64,000 bases of DNA from Bromus sterilis. Its lineage: Eukaryota > Streptophyta > Magnoliopsida > Poales > Poaceae. The stretch covers positions 23,411,282 through 23,475,281 of the forward strand of contig OX465600.1 in NCBI GenBank assembly GCA_950022295.1. The letters run 5' to 3'. The notes beneath the pieces were generated by a model that did no database searches, was not told where the DNA came from, and worked only from the letters and a program-made list of their open reading frames with translations. Position 1 is the first letter of the stretch. The number at the start of each line of letters is the position of its first letter. This document shows, piece after piece, positions 1 to 11,900 of this stretch. Made by a program: the position numbers and the translations under genes.

Positions 1-797
1 TTCTTCGTCTTTGGCATTTGCGTCGGAGTTCACCTTCGCGAAGATTGCCACCACCTTGTCGATGCACCAAATAATATGTCTATCTTTATAGCAAATGAAT
101 AAGTGCATTACCTTAGGTTGACACGCAGGTCATTAAAGTGACAATCATATGGCTCCAGCCATCATGCCGAATCATGACACGCAGGTCATGTTAATAAATT
201 TACATTATATAGTCATCTCATACATAATCGAATTAATATGAGCTTTGCTATACCACATCACATGCACATCCTGCAAAAACAAGTTAGACGCCTCTAAACC
301 GGTTTATGCAAAATTTTATTTTACGTGGCTTCTAAGGTTTTGACTTAAACCGCAACTACCAACGTTTTATCATCAAGTATGATTATTCAAGTCACTAGAT
401 TAACATTGCGGGGTGTATGAAGCACGAGATAATAAAATCTCGAACCCCATACTGAACTTCGTCATAGGCGTGATCCCCGTGCAGATCATATCTGCATTGC
501 CCTTTAGTCTGCGAATTTCATCTTTCTTTTGACTATGGCGAAACCCAAAGAACTGATAGCACTTCGTTGATCAATCAGGATCGCGGATTGCCAGAACTTT
601 GTAAAATTCCACCATGCTGTCTCGAGATCAGAAATACGCAAATTCTAGGGAAGCAACAAGAATATCGGGTAACAGATTTCATCTGCCACCCGCATAAATA
701 ATTTTCAGCAATAGATCTGATCTACTCCAAAATTATATTATGCAATACCCATACATCTCCATGTATTCTAGATCATAACATGCATCTACGCATAGCA

Positions 798-811
798 TGG
801 CTCTGATACCA
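798..811 (-). other. Primer-binding site, initiator tRNA-Met type
   Basis: The minus strand reads TGGTATCAGAGCCA immediately after the LTR end (one extra base, G, lies between). This is the classic plant Copia primer-binding site complementary to the 3' end of initiator tRNA-Met. It fixes the orientation of the element as minus. Confidence 0.85.
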
Positions 812-812
812 C

Positions 813-2773
813 TGTAGGGGAACGCAACAGAAAACAAAAAATTTCGGTATAGCGAGCACGCCCAGGACCACTATGGAGACGCATACAAGGTTTTGATCTG
901 ATCGTTACCGACTCGTAGCGCAGCGGGAAGTAGAGTCGATGAAGATCGTCGGTGCAGATCCCCGCAGCTAGGATTTACAACCTCCCAACCGCGAGAATGT
1001 ATTCCCTCGTCTGTCCCACGAACAGCGCTCCGGGAGGCGGTCGGACAGTCCCTCGGACGATGTCACGGACAGCCCTTCGGGAGGACCCTCGAAACTCGAT
1101 CTGTAACTCGGACAGCCCTTTGGGAGGCACACTCGAACTAAGATCGGAAAAACGGCCTCTCTACCAAGTTGCACACATACGGTGTCAGCTATCCAGCAGG
1201 GCTTCGCCGTCCAGAACTAGTTCCTGCCGGAACCCAGACAGCCTTTCGGCTCTACGAAACTCTTTCGTGTGAGGGAGAGAAGAAGCCAGATAATTGCATG
1301 GCATGTGTTGAGAACTCAAGTGAGAGCTTGGATCAAGGATATGGGGCTGCCCTCACACCTCTATTTATAGGAAACCCAAGGGGGCTTTCTTGGCTCCCAA
1401 GTCCTTCTAGAAGGCTTTCCAAAAATATCTCAAGTAGTACTTTTTACTATTCATGACACCACTTTTTCGCGTCCGAAAATTTCGAAAATATTTCTGTGGG
1501 TCTTAGAATAATTCCAACACCCACTAAAATGATTTTGGGCGCATTCCGAAACAATTCCGGATTAGTGATTTTCATCTGCGAAAAGCAACCTAAGCATTTC
1601 CGGCAGCTCCGGAACATTTCCGGCAGCTCCGAAATATTTCCGAAAAAAATATTTTAATCTTTTCTCCAGAAAAATTCCAGAAGTTACCAGAACAATTCTG
1701 GCACTCTCCAAAATTACCAGGTGCTCTCCGAAACCTTTTCGGCTTAGTGGTTTACCCCGAAACAACTTTTCGGTTTTCTCTCTCGGAACTTTTCCGCCGT
1801 CTCCGAAACCTTTCCGGTGACTTTATCTCAGACTCCCTGTCTAGTATTCAACAGATAGATGACCCTTAAGCGTGTGACCCTGTAGGTTCGATGAAGTATA
1901 GACATGACCGGAACACTTTCCGATCAATGATCAATAGCGGAACCGAGGACATCCATATTGATCCCTATACCCATACGAAGAATTATTCGAGTGAACCTTT
2001 AGTTGTTGTGTGCTATTCCTGTTGCTTCGCGATATATTACAAATACCCGAGGTGAGACTTATTGGCATCCCCGTGAATCAACAACTTGTCCACTATGCCA
2101 GTTACCTCGTTCCTGGTATTGTTCTCTTTTCTCGTTCCCGCGTTCCGGCATCCCTGTGATCAAATCACACTGTGTCTGGCCAGACGATGGTGGATACCGT
2201 AACACCGAGAGGGCCCTAAGAATATCTCTCCAACGACGGAGGAGCAAATCCCAATCTCGATCTACCTAGTTCCTTGTCATACTTTTCCGTGAACCCGCAA
2301 GCTGCCGTAATAGCCACCCTTTTACAGATGACGTTTAACAAAACCCCAAAGTTCACGAAGCAAGTACGAAGGAACTCGATACTCTCATGGTCTAAGGAAT
2401 TATGTAAACGCACAACTTTCTCTGTGTTATTAACCATTAACTTGTGACAAATGTATCTCATAGCATAACATCAATTCGGGTCGATTCAACACAAATGTTC
2501 TTCTAACATTGTGCCCTCAAAATTGCCGGCATAGACATGCCCATGATCAGGAAAACAGGATCATCATGCAATACATGAGCCAGTCTTAGAGGCATGACTA
2601 GGAATACATTTTACTGTTTATTATACCACACGTGCACATGAGTTTCCCTCCGAGCCTCGTGGATATTGCAGACTCGAGAATCATTGCAGTTATAGCATGG
2701 AACATAAACATTCATTACAAACTCGGAGATACAAAATAACTGTTATTAGTGCCTCTAGGGCATATCTCTTACA
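813..2773 (-). repeat. 5' LTR of minus-strand Copia element (1961 bp)
   Basis: The block starts TGTAG and ends TTACA on the plus strand, giving the TG...CA ends expected of an LTR on either strand. The left border is fixed by the adjoining primer-binding site at 798-811, the right border by the change to the polypurine tract of a different Copia element. It is rich in clusters of 'ttccgg' and 'ttccga' near 1590-1820, a feature common in LTR transcription-control regions of this group. No long reading frame in it looks coding. Confidence 0.75.
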
Positions 2774-3186
2774 ATCAATACACCAAAAAGGGGGAGATTG
2801 ATAGGGCATATTTCCCCATGATTGGTTTTAGTGATTGATGACAACACATTTGCGGTTTAACCGTGTGCCTTGAGTATTTCAGATAACATAAGCCATGGCA
2901 CAGGACGGTTTTCATCCCCTCGGTTGATGGAACGTGAAGACGGAGTTTCCCTCTCGGATTCTTTTCTGGTGGTTGAATCGATAGGAAATCCGTACTATTA
3001 AGAGGGGATCCGCGGTGATATGATAGGTGGAATCATCACACTTCACTTTTCTCTGCACCCACATACCTTCTTAGCGCCTTCGGAGGGGTCAACATACGAG
3101 GCCATTCTAGCCTGGGTCTGCTGGGACGATATTACCGCTTGGTGTGCGGCAGTACCGCTCACGCGGTAGTACCGTACCATATGCAG

Positions 3187-3446
3187 TAGTACCGCAGTAC
3201 GGTAGTACGGCAGTCTAGTGCCGCAACCACTACCGCAAACTCTCTGGACTGAGCGGTAGTGGGAAGGCACTAGAGTGCGGTACTACGGTACCGCGGTAGT
3301 ACCGCACCCAGCACGATAGTACCGCAGTACGGTAGTACGGTAGTCTAGTGCCGCAACCACTACCGCAAACTCTCTGGACTGAGCGGTAATGGGCACGACA
3401 CTAGAGTGCGGTACTACGGTACCACGGTAGTACCGCACCCTTCGCG
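3187..3446 (+). repeat. 130-bp tandem duplication inside Copia LTR, rich in 'ggtagtaccgc'
   Basis: Two units, 3187-3316 and 3317-3446, start with the same words (tagtaccgcagtacggtagt) at an offset of exactly 130 bases and differ at only a few positions. Both are built from the self-complementary motif gcggtagtaccgc and its variants, which also continue just outside the duplication (3430-3495). The palindromic words give this part of the LTR strong local secondary-structure potential. Confidence 0.8.
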
Positions 3447-3529
3447 GTAGTACCGCTCCACGGTAGTACCGCTCTAGGAGTGGTAGTACCGTGGTTGGTG
3501 GGGGTCCAACAGCTGTTTAATGTGCCCCC

Positions 3530-3536
3530 TATAAAA
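3530..3536 (+). promoter_or_regulatory. TATA box of the Copia LTR
   Basis: The sequence ccccctataaaaggggg contains a canonical TATAAAA flanked by C and G runs that make the whole 17-mer nearly palindromic. It lies about halfway through the LTR, where the U3/R boundary is expected. The transcription start would be near 3560, by inference. Confidence 0.6.
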
Positions 3537-6500
3537 GGGGGTCTTCTTCTTCATGGAGACGCACCTCATTTATTGCTGATCCTCCATTGACGCCCAAAGC
3601 TTATTCTTGCCCGATCTCCCTCCCTATCCATCAAAACTTGTTGATTCTCTAGGGTTTGGAAGAGGAGGCCCCGATCTACACTTCCACCAAAGGATATTTG
3701 ATTCCCCCCATTATTCTCTTGTGGATCTTGTTACTCTTGGGTGCGTTGGTGCCCTAGACGGAAGAGGTCACCTCGGAGCCACATTCCATTGTGGTGAAGC
3801 TCCGTGGTTTGTTGGGAGCCTCCAATTAAGTTGTGGAGATTGCCCCAACCTTGTATTGTAAAGGTTTGGTTGCCACCTTCAAGGCCACCGCATAGTGGTT
3901 CACGACATCTTGCATTGGTGAGAGCGTGAGGAGAATAGGGTGGCCTCGTTGGCCTTCGTGTGAGCATTGTGCTCCACACCCTCTCCAAACGGAGACGTAC
4001 TTCTCGAGAGAGTAGGAACTCCGGTAACATATCCTTGTCTCCGTGTTCTCTCTACCTTTACTTTGCAAGTTACTTCTCATTTCTTATATCTTGCTTGTTG
4101 TCTTGTTGTAGTTGTCTAGTTGTCATATAGGATCTCATCTAGTTGCATATCTAGACAACTTACTTTTCTTGTTGAGCCTAAACTTATTAAGGAGTCATAA
4201 AAATTGTTAGTCGCCTATTCACCCCCCCTCTAGTCGACATTCCGATCCTTTCAGATGTATATGTGAAGCTTATGGTGGTTTGATGTATATGTGAATCTTG
4301 AGTTGCCAATGTTTTGCCAAAATGTCGATTCATTTCCGTTTCGGCAAATTTATGGTGCACTCTTCGCATGCTCCCATTCATTATTAGGGAAGGTCATGCC
4401 AAATTTTTCCGGCGACGACTGTGATATATAATTTTGTTGCTCTCTCTGTGCACGCATGCGATCATGGTCCGCGAGATGCTGAGAGATATCACCGTGACTA
4501 GGTGGATGCAATGTGCGATAAACGACATGCTGCAGAATAATAGGACGGATATAAGATGTCTGTGTCGGAGATGCAAACTGCAGTGCGTGACCGATCCTGA
4601 TTCCGGAATATTGGAAAGACACCTGAAGTGTAATGGTTTGATGAATGACTACACACGGTGGATAAGTGATGAAGCTGGTGAGGAGGAGGGCATCAATGGT
4701 GGGGCACCAGTAAATGAGGAAGTGCAACCAGACAACAACGGCGGGCGAGAAGACGAAGAGCATCCCGTACATGATCATGAAGAAGATGCCAAAGAAGATC
4801 ATGTAGATCAAGATGCCGGACATGAAGATCAAGATGCCGGACATGAGGATTCAAGCTGGGCGCGGGACCCTCATGTTCAAGAGCTGCTTGTCAAAGAGGC
4901 GTTGAACGCAAGAGGTGCAGCTAGAGAGAAAGCCAAGATGGCGCAACTCGAGAAAGACGCGGTTACGAAGTTGTATGAAGGATGCAACGACGGGGATACC
5001 CGCTTGAATGTAACACTTGGGGCTATAGAGATGAAGGAAAAACACAAATGGACCGACGAAAGCTTCGATGATAACATGACATTCTGGCACGATCGTCTTC
5101 CGAAGGGCAACACGTGCCCAACTAGTATCGCTGAGGCCAAGAAAGTCCTGTGCCCTCTCGATCTTCCGCACGTTAAATACCACATCTGCATAAATGATTG
5201 CATGAACTATCGGGGTGAGGACGAAGAGAAAACCACATGTTCGGTGTGCGGTGTTAGTCGATACAAGAGAGGGAAGAAAGTTCCGAGAAAAGTGGTATGG
5301 TACTTTCCGATCACTCCTCGTCTGCAGAGGTATTTAGTAGATCCCAAGGAAGCAAAGATCATGACCTGGCACGTAGATAGAAAGAAGCTACAAGAGGATG
5401 ACCCGAACCCGGATCCGGAAAAGGAGGACATGCTGAGGCACCCTTCAGATGGTAGCCAATGGACTGCGTTGGACCTCGAATACCCAGATTTTGGGAAAGA
5501 ACCAAGGAACCTCAGGATTGGTGTGAGCGCCGATGGAGTCAATCCATTTGGCAGCCAGAGCAGCACACACAGTACCTGGTCCCGTGTTTGTATGCATATA
5601 CAACCTTCCCCCCTAGAAGTGCATGAAGAAAAAGTACATAACAATATGTATGCTAGTTCAAGGGCCGAAACAACCAGGTACGGACCTCAATCTGTATCTC
5701 CAGCTGTTGAAGTAGGATCTAGAAACGTTATGGAAAGACGAAGTCAATACGTGGGACGCTGCCGCAGAAGAATATTTTCCAATGAAAGCCGCGGTGATCA
5801 CGACGGTGCACGACTATCTCGGATACAGATATTTCTTGGGGCAGGTGGTCCAAGGATTTTGTGCATGCATTAGGTGCATGGATAATACAACGTACTGCCA
5901 GCTAGCGAAAGATCCCGGATCTTCAAAAACCGTGTTCCAGGGGTCTCGGAGGTGGCTTCCCAAGAAACACGCGTGGAGAAAACTTGGACATTTGTTCGAT
6001 GGCAGCGAGGAGCTCCGAGCACCCCCAGATCGAAGGAGCAGCAAAGAAATCGACAACTTTTTGAAAACTTGGAAAGAGTGCTCCGTGCCGGGAAAGAAAA
6101 AAGAAGAAGACTCGGCCGTTGATGAGGGTATGGAGAGCGATGTCTGTTTTCTAGGATTTGGAATACTGGAGTCTCCTCCGCAGTACTCATAGCCTTGATC
6201 TCATGCATATCACAAAGAACGTGTGCGAGAGCTTGTTTGGCACACTGCTCAACATGCCGGAGAAGACCAAGGACGGGCCAAAAGCAATGAATGACTTGTA
6301 ATTTATGGTCATCAGGAGGGAAATTCACCCCCTAGTGACGAGGCAGAGGAGGAGGATATGGAAACGCAAAACTATCGCAAACGACAAAGGGCGACCAAGA
6401 AGAAGACCGGTATTGATCACTGCCCGGCGGCATGCTTCACTCTGTGCGAGGAGGAGATCAAGAGGTTTATCCACTCCCTCATAGGAGTAAATTTTCCGAA

Positions 6501-7343
6501 CGGCTATGCGGGGAAGATAAGAAGATACCTAGACGAGGCGAAGCAGCGTTTCAGCGGGATGAAATCTCACGATTGTGTCGTGATGATGACACAGATTCTC
6601 CCGGTTGCGATCCGAGGGAAAATGGACGAGCACGTCCATAAAATGTTGTTTGGCCTTTGCAACTCTTTTGACATCATCTCTCGGAAGTAGATTTGCGCTA
6701 CGCAACTCAAAAGGCTACATGAGGAGATCGTGCTCATACTGTGCGAGCTTCAGATTTATTTACCGCCCGCGTTCTTCGACATTATGGTGCATCTGTTGAT
6801 CCATGTCGTGGAGGATATTTCCAACTCGGGCCTGCGTTTCTGCACAGCATGATGTCGTTCGAAAGGATGAATGGACACATCAAAAAATACGTTCGTAACA
6901 GGTCCCGTCCAGATGGAAGCATAACGAAGGGATTTCTAACCGAAGAGTGCATCTCTTTTTGAACGAATTATCTCAACACTGAGAACCCTGTTGGTCTGCC
7001 CGTCAACAAGCACTTTGGCAGGACCGATGGGTGTGGTCACCACGAGGGAAGCCGCGCAATGCATGTCAACTTTGAGGGTCGAGACATCGACTTTGAAAGA
7101 GAAAGCCTAGTCGCGCTACAACACATCCAGTTGGTCGATCCTTGGATAGTAAAGCACAAGGATGTAATCAGGAAGAAGTATAGTGACTAGGGCCTGCAGA
7201 TAACGGACCGAGATCCACGGCTAATCAAAGAGCACAACTCCAGTTTCATGAGTTGGTTCAGGGACGAGCTTCGTGCTAAACCCCCCGCGAAAGAACGCTT
7301 CCGAGGACGAAAATATGATATTCACCTTATCACAGGGTGCCGC

Positions 7344-8856
7344 TGATACGTCCAAAATGCATCACTATTTTATATAGTAATTCTTTCTTATTCATTGATA
7401 TATTTCATGATATGATGCTATTCTTATGTTGTTTTGGCTTATTTTACACAGTTTGCAACTTTCCGGTGCCGAAGCAGCAGACGCAGGTTTCAGCGGTAAA
7501 AAGTGGACGCTGAGTTGCTGAAGAAGAACACCTCCAAATTACCTGAAAATCGACGGAGGTTGTTTTCCAGACGGATCACGAAGACACGCAAAAGAGCGAC
7601 CAGAGGGGGCCACAAGGTGCCCAGACGGCCACCTGGCGCGGCCCCACCCCTGGCCGCGCCGGGAGGGCGCCTGGACCCCCGGGGCCACTCCCGGCTCCCC
7701 CCTCTGGCCTATATACTCTTCGTCATCCAAAAACCCTAAAAAGGGGAGAGTTTCCGACGTTCCTCCGCCGCTCCGTGGCGGAAACCTACAGAGAAGAAAA
7801 GCCATCTCTGGCGGGCAGATTCCGCCGGGGAGACCACCTCCCGGAAGGGGAGATCATCGCCATCGTCATCACCATCGTCACGGGCATCATCGAGATCATC
7901 ATCAACATCATCCCCATCATCAGCACCATCTCCACCTCCATCTAATCTCGTCTCACAATTGCAACTCGTGTTGTAATCCGTACTATCTATCCTCTCTACT
8001 CTATCGGTGTTGATTACTACCTTGTGGTGAATGCTATTGAGTTTTGTTGGAGAAATATTATTGTGTTCAGATTGTTTATCATCTATTTATCCCCACTGAT
8101 CATGATCTCTTTTATGTCTTGTGAGTAGTTACTTTAGTTCTTGAGGACATGGGAGAAGTCTAGTTGTTAGTAGTCATATGATGTTGAAGTAATATGTGTT
8201 GGTTGATATTTAAGTTGTGTTGTTATTTTCCTAGTGGTGTTGTGTGAGTCGAACACTCAACACTTCGCCTTATCAAGGACCTAGGGGAATACATTGTGTA
8301 TAAAGAATGCTTACGGTGGGTTGCCGGAGTGACAGAAACCTAAACCCTAGTTTGCACGCTTTTGCACAAGGGAACAATGGATCACCAGTCGTATTGCTAT
8401 GGTTAGGCTTTTGCCTTAATTACTATCTTGTATTTGCGGATGCTTGCAAGGTGTTTAATCATAAGAGTACACTTATCTTAGTCTAGAGGGTGTACTAGCA
8501 TAGATCCACCCACTCAACACTTATCAACACAGCACACAGTACCGATACGGAATATGGCGAAAGCACATGACTACCTCTCCCGTGTGTCCTCAAGAACACC
8601 TTAGCTTTTATAAGTTCAGTTGCTAGGCCTCTCCTTTGCTAAGAAAGGATTGGGCCACTTGTTACTCTCCAGTATCTTTTACTTTGCTCGTTTTTACTAT
8701 CATGTTGCTTATACCAAGAAAACCCCTAAAAAGTTATCTTTCAGTGCTTGCAGTTATCTCTTTACCAAAGTCACTTGCTATTACCTTCTGCTCCTCGTTG
8801 GGTTCGACACTCTTATCGAAAATGCTGCAATCGATCCCTTACGTTGTGGGTCATCA
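7344..8856 (+). repeat. 5' LTR of Athila-like element
   Basis: The LTR starts TGATACGTCCAAAATGCATC and ends TGTGGGTCATCA. It holds a GC-rich module (7605-7705), a TATA box, and downstream of it a run of 'catcatc' (7855-7945). The same sequence recurs at 17627-19143 in the same direction and at 14067-15583 inverted. Confidence 0.95.
7710..7715 (+). promoter_or_regulatory. TATA box in Athila-like 5' LTR
   Basis: TATATA in the context ggcctatatactcttcgtc directly follows the GC-rich module. It occurs in the same place in the 3' LTR (near 17994) and in the inverted solo LTR (near 15213, minus strand). The spacing is right for an RNA polymerase II start around 7740. Confidence 0.6.
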
Positions 8857-8868
8857 AGTAATGTTTTC

Positions 8869-8886
8869 TGGCGCCGTTGCCGGGGA
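8869..8886 (+). other. Primer-binding site, tRNA-Asp type
   Basis: TGGCGCCGTTGCCGGGGA lies 12 bases after the 5' LTR end. This is the primer-binding site typical of plant Athila elements, complementary to the 3' end of tRNA-Asp. The identical site is found in the second Athila-like element at 21417. Confidence 0.85.
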
Positions 8887-8967
8887 GCGTAGCGCTATTA
8901 GTAAGTGAAGCTGGTAAGGAAGTTTTTATATTTCTGTTTTAGTTTTGTTGTTGCTGTTTTTGTCCTT

Positions 8968-11900
8968 ATGGACACCCCTACTCTTGTATCGTTGTTCTTG
9001 GGGAACCGCCCCACTACTAAGGTAGTCACTCCTACCCCTACTGAAATTGTGCCTGATAAGATACCATCTGGTATTATCGATTATGTCTTAACTAATCGCT
9101 ATGTAGGAGACAGACATCCAGGTGAACACTTGCTATATTTATCACATCTATGTTCATTATTCAAGCTTGCAGGTGTGTCACTGGAGTTCGTTATGAAGAA
9201 ATTATTCTCTATATCGCTTACGGACAAAGCTTCGGATTTGTATAAGCTCCTCGATAACCCACATTCTCTTAATTGGGAAGAGCTTATGTCTCTCTTTTAT
9301 ACAAAGTTTTACCCTCTTCATGAAGTTCATCGAGACAGGAATTACATCTATAACTTTAGGTCTCGCGACGGAGAGAGCATCGCTCAAGCTTGGGGGAGGC
9401 TTAAATCCCTAATGTTCAAATGTCCTATCCATAAGCTCCCCGAAGATATTATACTTACAAATTTTTATGCCAGGCTTTCTCGTCAGGATAAGGAAATGTT
9501 GGATGCCTCCTCTAGCGGGGTATTTCAGACAAAGAGCATTGAAGAAAGATGGGATCTCATCGAAAGGATCCATAAGAATACTGAAGATTGGGAAATCGAT
9601 AAAGGTATTGAACCTGCTATAAATTATGAGCATGATTATATTGAGAGCTATGTGAAAACTGATTATTTTAATACCTTTTGCTCTAAGATTGGTCTGGATT
9701 CCCATCTAATGATTGATTTTTGTAAAAACTTTGCCTCTCCTGTTGATTCTTCTAAGATGAAGAAGGATCAGTACCATAAGCCTTCCAAAGAAGTACCTAT
9801 TGATATTCACGTTGCTGATCCTATTTTGCCTGCAGTCATATATGAACAACCCCCTTTTCCTTCAAGAATAAGGGAGCACTCTTTTGTGACACGCATCATA
9901 AATAAAAGTGAGAGGAGAACAGGCGAACCTGAGGACCAGATCAGAGTCGATCCTCAAGTCGCTATGGTTAAAGATTTAGTTACTAATGATGTTTCAGATT
10001 CTATTATAAATTTTTGTGTTGTTTCAACTAATATTGTCACAGCCAAGAATAAAAGACCAATTTCAGGTACACCAGTTGTATCTGTTAAAATAGGAGATCA
10101 CAATTATTACGAGCTATGCGATCTGGGATCAAGTGCTAGCGTGATTCCTTATTCCCTTTATCAAGAGATCATGGGTGAGATTTCACCCTGTGAACTCAAA
10201 GAGATTGATGTTACTATTCATCTTGCAAACAAAGCTACTATCTCTCCAATTGGGATTGTGAGAGATGTTGAAGTCCTATGCGGAAAGGTAAAGTATCCTA
10301 CCGACTTTCTTGTACTTGGTTCAGTACAAGATAGTTTTTGTCCTATTATTTTTGGTAGACCTTTTCTCAGAACTTGTGGAGCTATTATTGATTGCAAGAA
10401 AGGTAAGGTTTCTGTTGAATTCAATGGTGAGCCATATGAATTTAACTTTTCTAAGATCTCTAAGCAGCCTCGTGGTACTGAATTACCTAGTGATGATAAA
10501 ATTATTGAAAGTATTGCTTCTATTGCTATTCCCCCTAATGATCCTTTGCAGCAATACATTGAGGACCACGAGAATGATGTTCATATGCAGGAAAGAAATG
10601 AAATTGACGAAATCTTTTTGAGACAACCTGCTATCCTAAAGGACAACCTTCCGGTCGAACCTTTAGGAATTCTATCCAAACCAAAAGAAGACCCTGTGTT
10701 TGATCTCAAACCACTTCCCGATACGCTCAAGTATGCTTATTTAGATGAAAAGAAAGTATATCATGTTATTATCAACTCTAACCTTTCAGGATATGAAGAA
10801 GAGCGATTATTGGAGGTACTTCGTAAACACCGTGGTGCGATTGGATATACCCTTGATGACCTTAAGGGAATTAGTCCATCCATCTGTCAACATACTATCA
10901 ACCTCGAGCCCGATGCTAAACCTGTTGTTGACCATCAACGACGGTTGAACCCAAAGATGATGGGTGTTGTGAGGACCGAGATCCTCAAGCTTCTAGCCGC
11001 AGGTATTATCTACCCTATAGCTGATAGTAAGTGGGTAAGTCCAGTTCATTGTGTTCCTAAGAAAGGAGGGACAACTGTAGTCCCTAATGATAAGAATGAA
11101 CTAATACCTCAGAGAATTATTATTGGATATAGAATGTGTATTGATTACAGGAAGTTGAACAAGGCAACCAGGAAGGACCACTACCCGCTGCCCTTTATTG
11201 ATCAAATGCTTGAGAGGCTGTCGGAAAACACTCACTTTTGCTATCTTGACGGGTATTCAGGCTTCTCTCAAATTCATGTTAACACTGCCGATCAAGAGAA
11301 GACCACTTTCACTTGTCCTTACGATACTTATGCTTATAGGTGTATGCCTTTTGGTTTATGCAATTCCCCTGCTACTTTTCAGAGATGTATGTCTACAATA
11401 TTTCATGGTTTCTGTGAGGAGATTGTGGAAGTCTTCATGGACGATTTCTCCGTCTATGGAACTTCCTTTGACCACTGCCTCCACAATCTTAATAAAGTTT
11501 TGCAGAGATGCGAGGATACAAACTTAGTTCTAAACTGGGAAAAGTGCCACTTCATGGTTAACGAAGGAATCGTACTTGGCCACAAGATTTCCGAGAGGGG
11601 AATTGAAGTGGACAAGGCGAAAATTGAAGCTATCGAAAGTATGCCCTATCCAAGGGACATTAAAGGTATTCGTAGTTTTCTTGGTCATGCCGGTTTCTAT
11701 AGAAGATTTATTAAAGACTTTTCTAAGACCTCGAGACCCCTCACTAATCTTCTCCAGAAGGATGTTCCTTTTGTATTTGATGAAGATTCTAAGGAGGCTT
11801 TCGAAGTTCTTAAGAAAGCTTTAATAACTGCTCCTATAGTACAATCGCCTGACTGGAATTTGACCTTTGAAATTATGTGTGATGCTAGTTATTTTGCTGT

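Larger units (their letters stand above)
1..2773 (-). mobile_element. Copia LTR retrotransposon, 5' part (Angela/BARE-like), minus strand
   Basis: The stretch reads, on the minus strand, as 5' LTR, tRNA-iMet primer-binding site and start of the internal region, and it runs off the left edge. The LTR start on the minus strand (TGTAAGAGATATGCCCTAGA) resembles the 'atatgccctagaggca' start of the abundant BARE/Angela/WIS Copia families of Triticeae, which is the basis for the family hint. Bases 1-797 are leader; near 1-65 the minus strand gives a protein-like frame that could be the beginning of gag, but no gag motif is visible. The element sits directly against the internal 3' end of another Copia element, so it is a nested insertion. 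Its TSD cannot be verified because the other end lies outside the window. Confidence 0.75.
2774..4253 (+). mobile_element. Copia LTR retrotransposon, 3' end (PPT plus 3' LTR)
   Basis: A polypurine tract (AAAAAGGGGGAGAT, 2785-2798) is followed by an LTR-like block starting TGATAGGGCATATTTCCCC at 2799 and ending CGATCCTTTCA at 4253. This arrangement and the LTR end 'ctattcaccccccctctagtcgac...cctttca' are typical of the long-LTR Copia (Maximus/SIRE-type) elements of Triticeae. Only about 11 bases of internal sequence remain upstream, because the minus-strand Copia element inserted there. The 1455-bp LTR holds a tandem duplication and a TATA box, listed separately. The flank to the right is CACTA sequence, so this element lies in or next to the CACTA. 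Confidence 0.75.

Noticed and set aside
952..1456. Two overlapping frames of about 100 codons in the Copia LTR
   Set aside because: They lie wholly inside an LTR, have no domain and no codon bias. LTRs are not expected to code.
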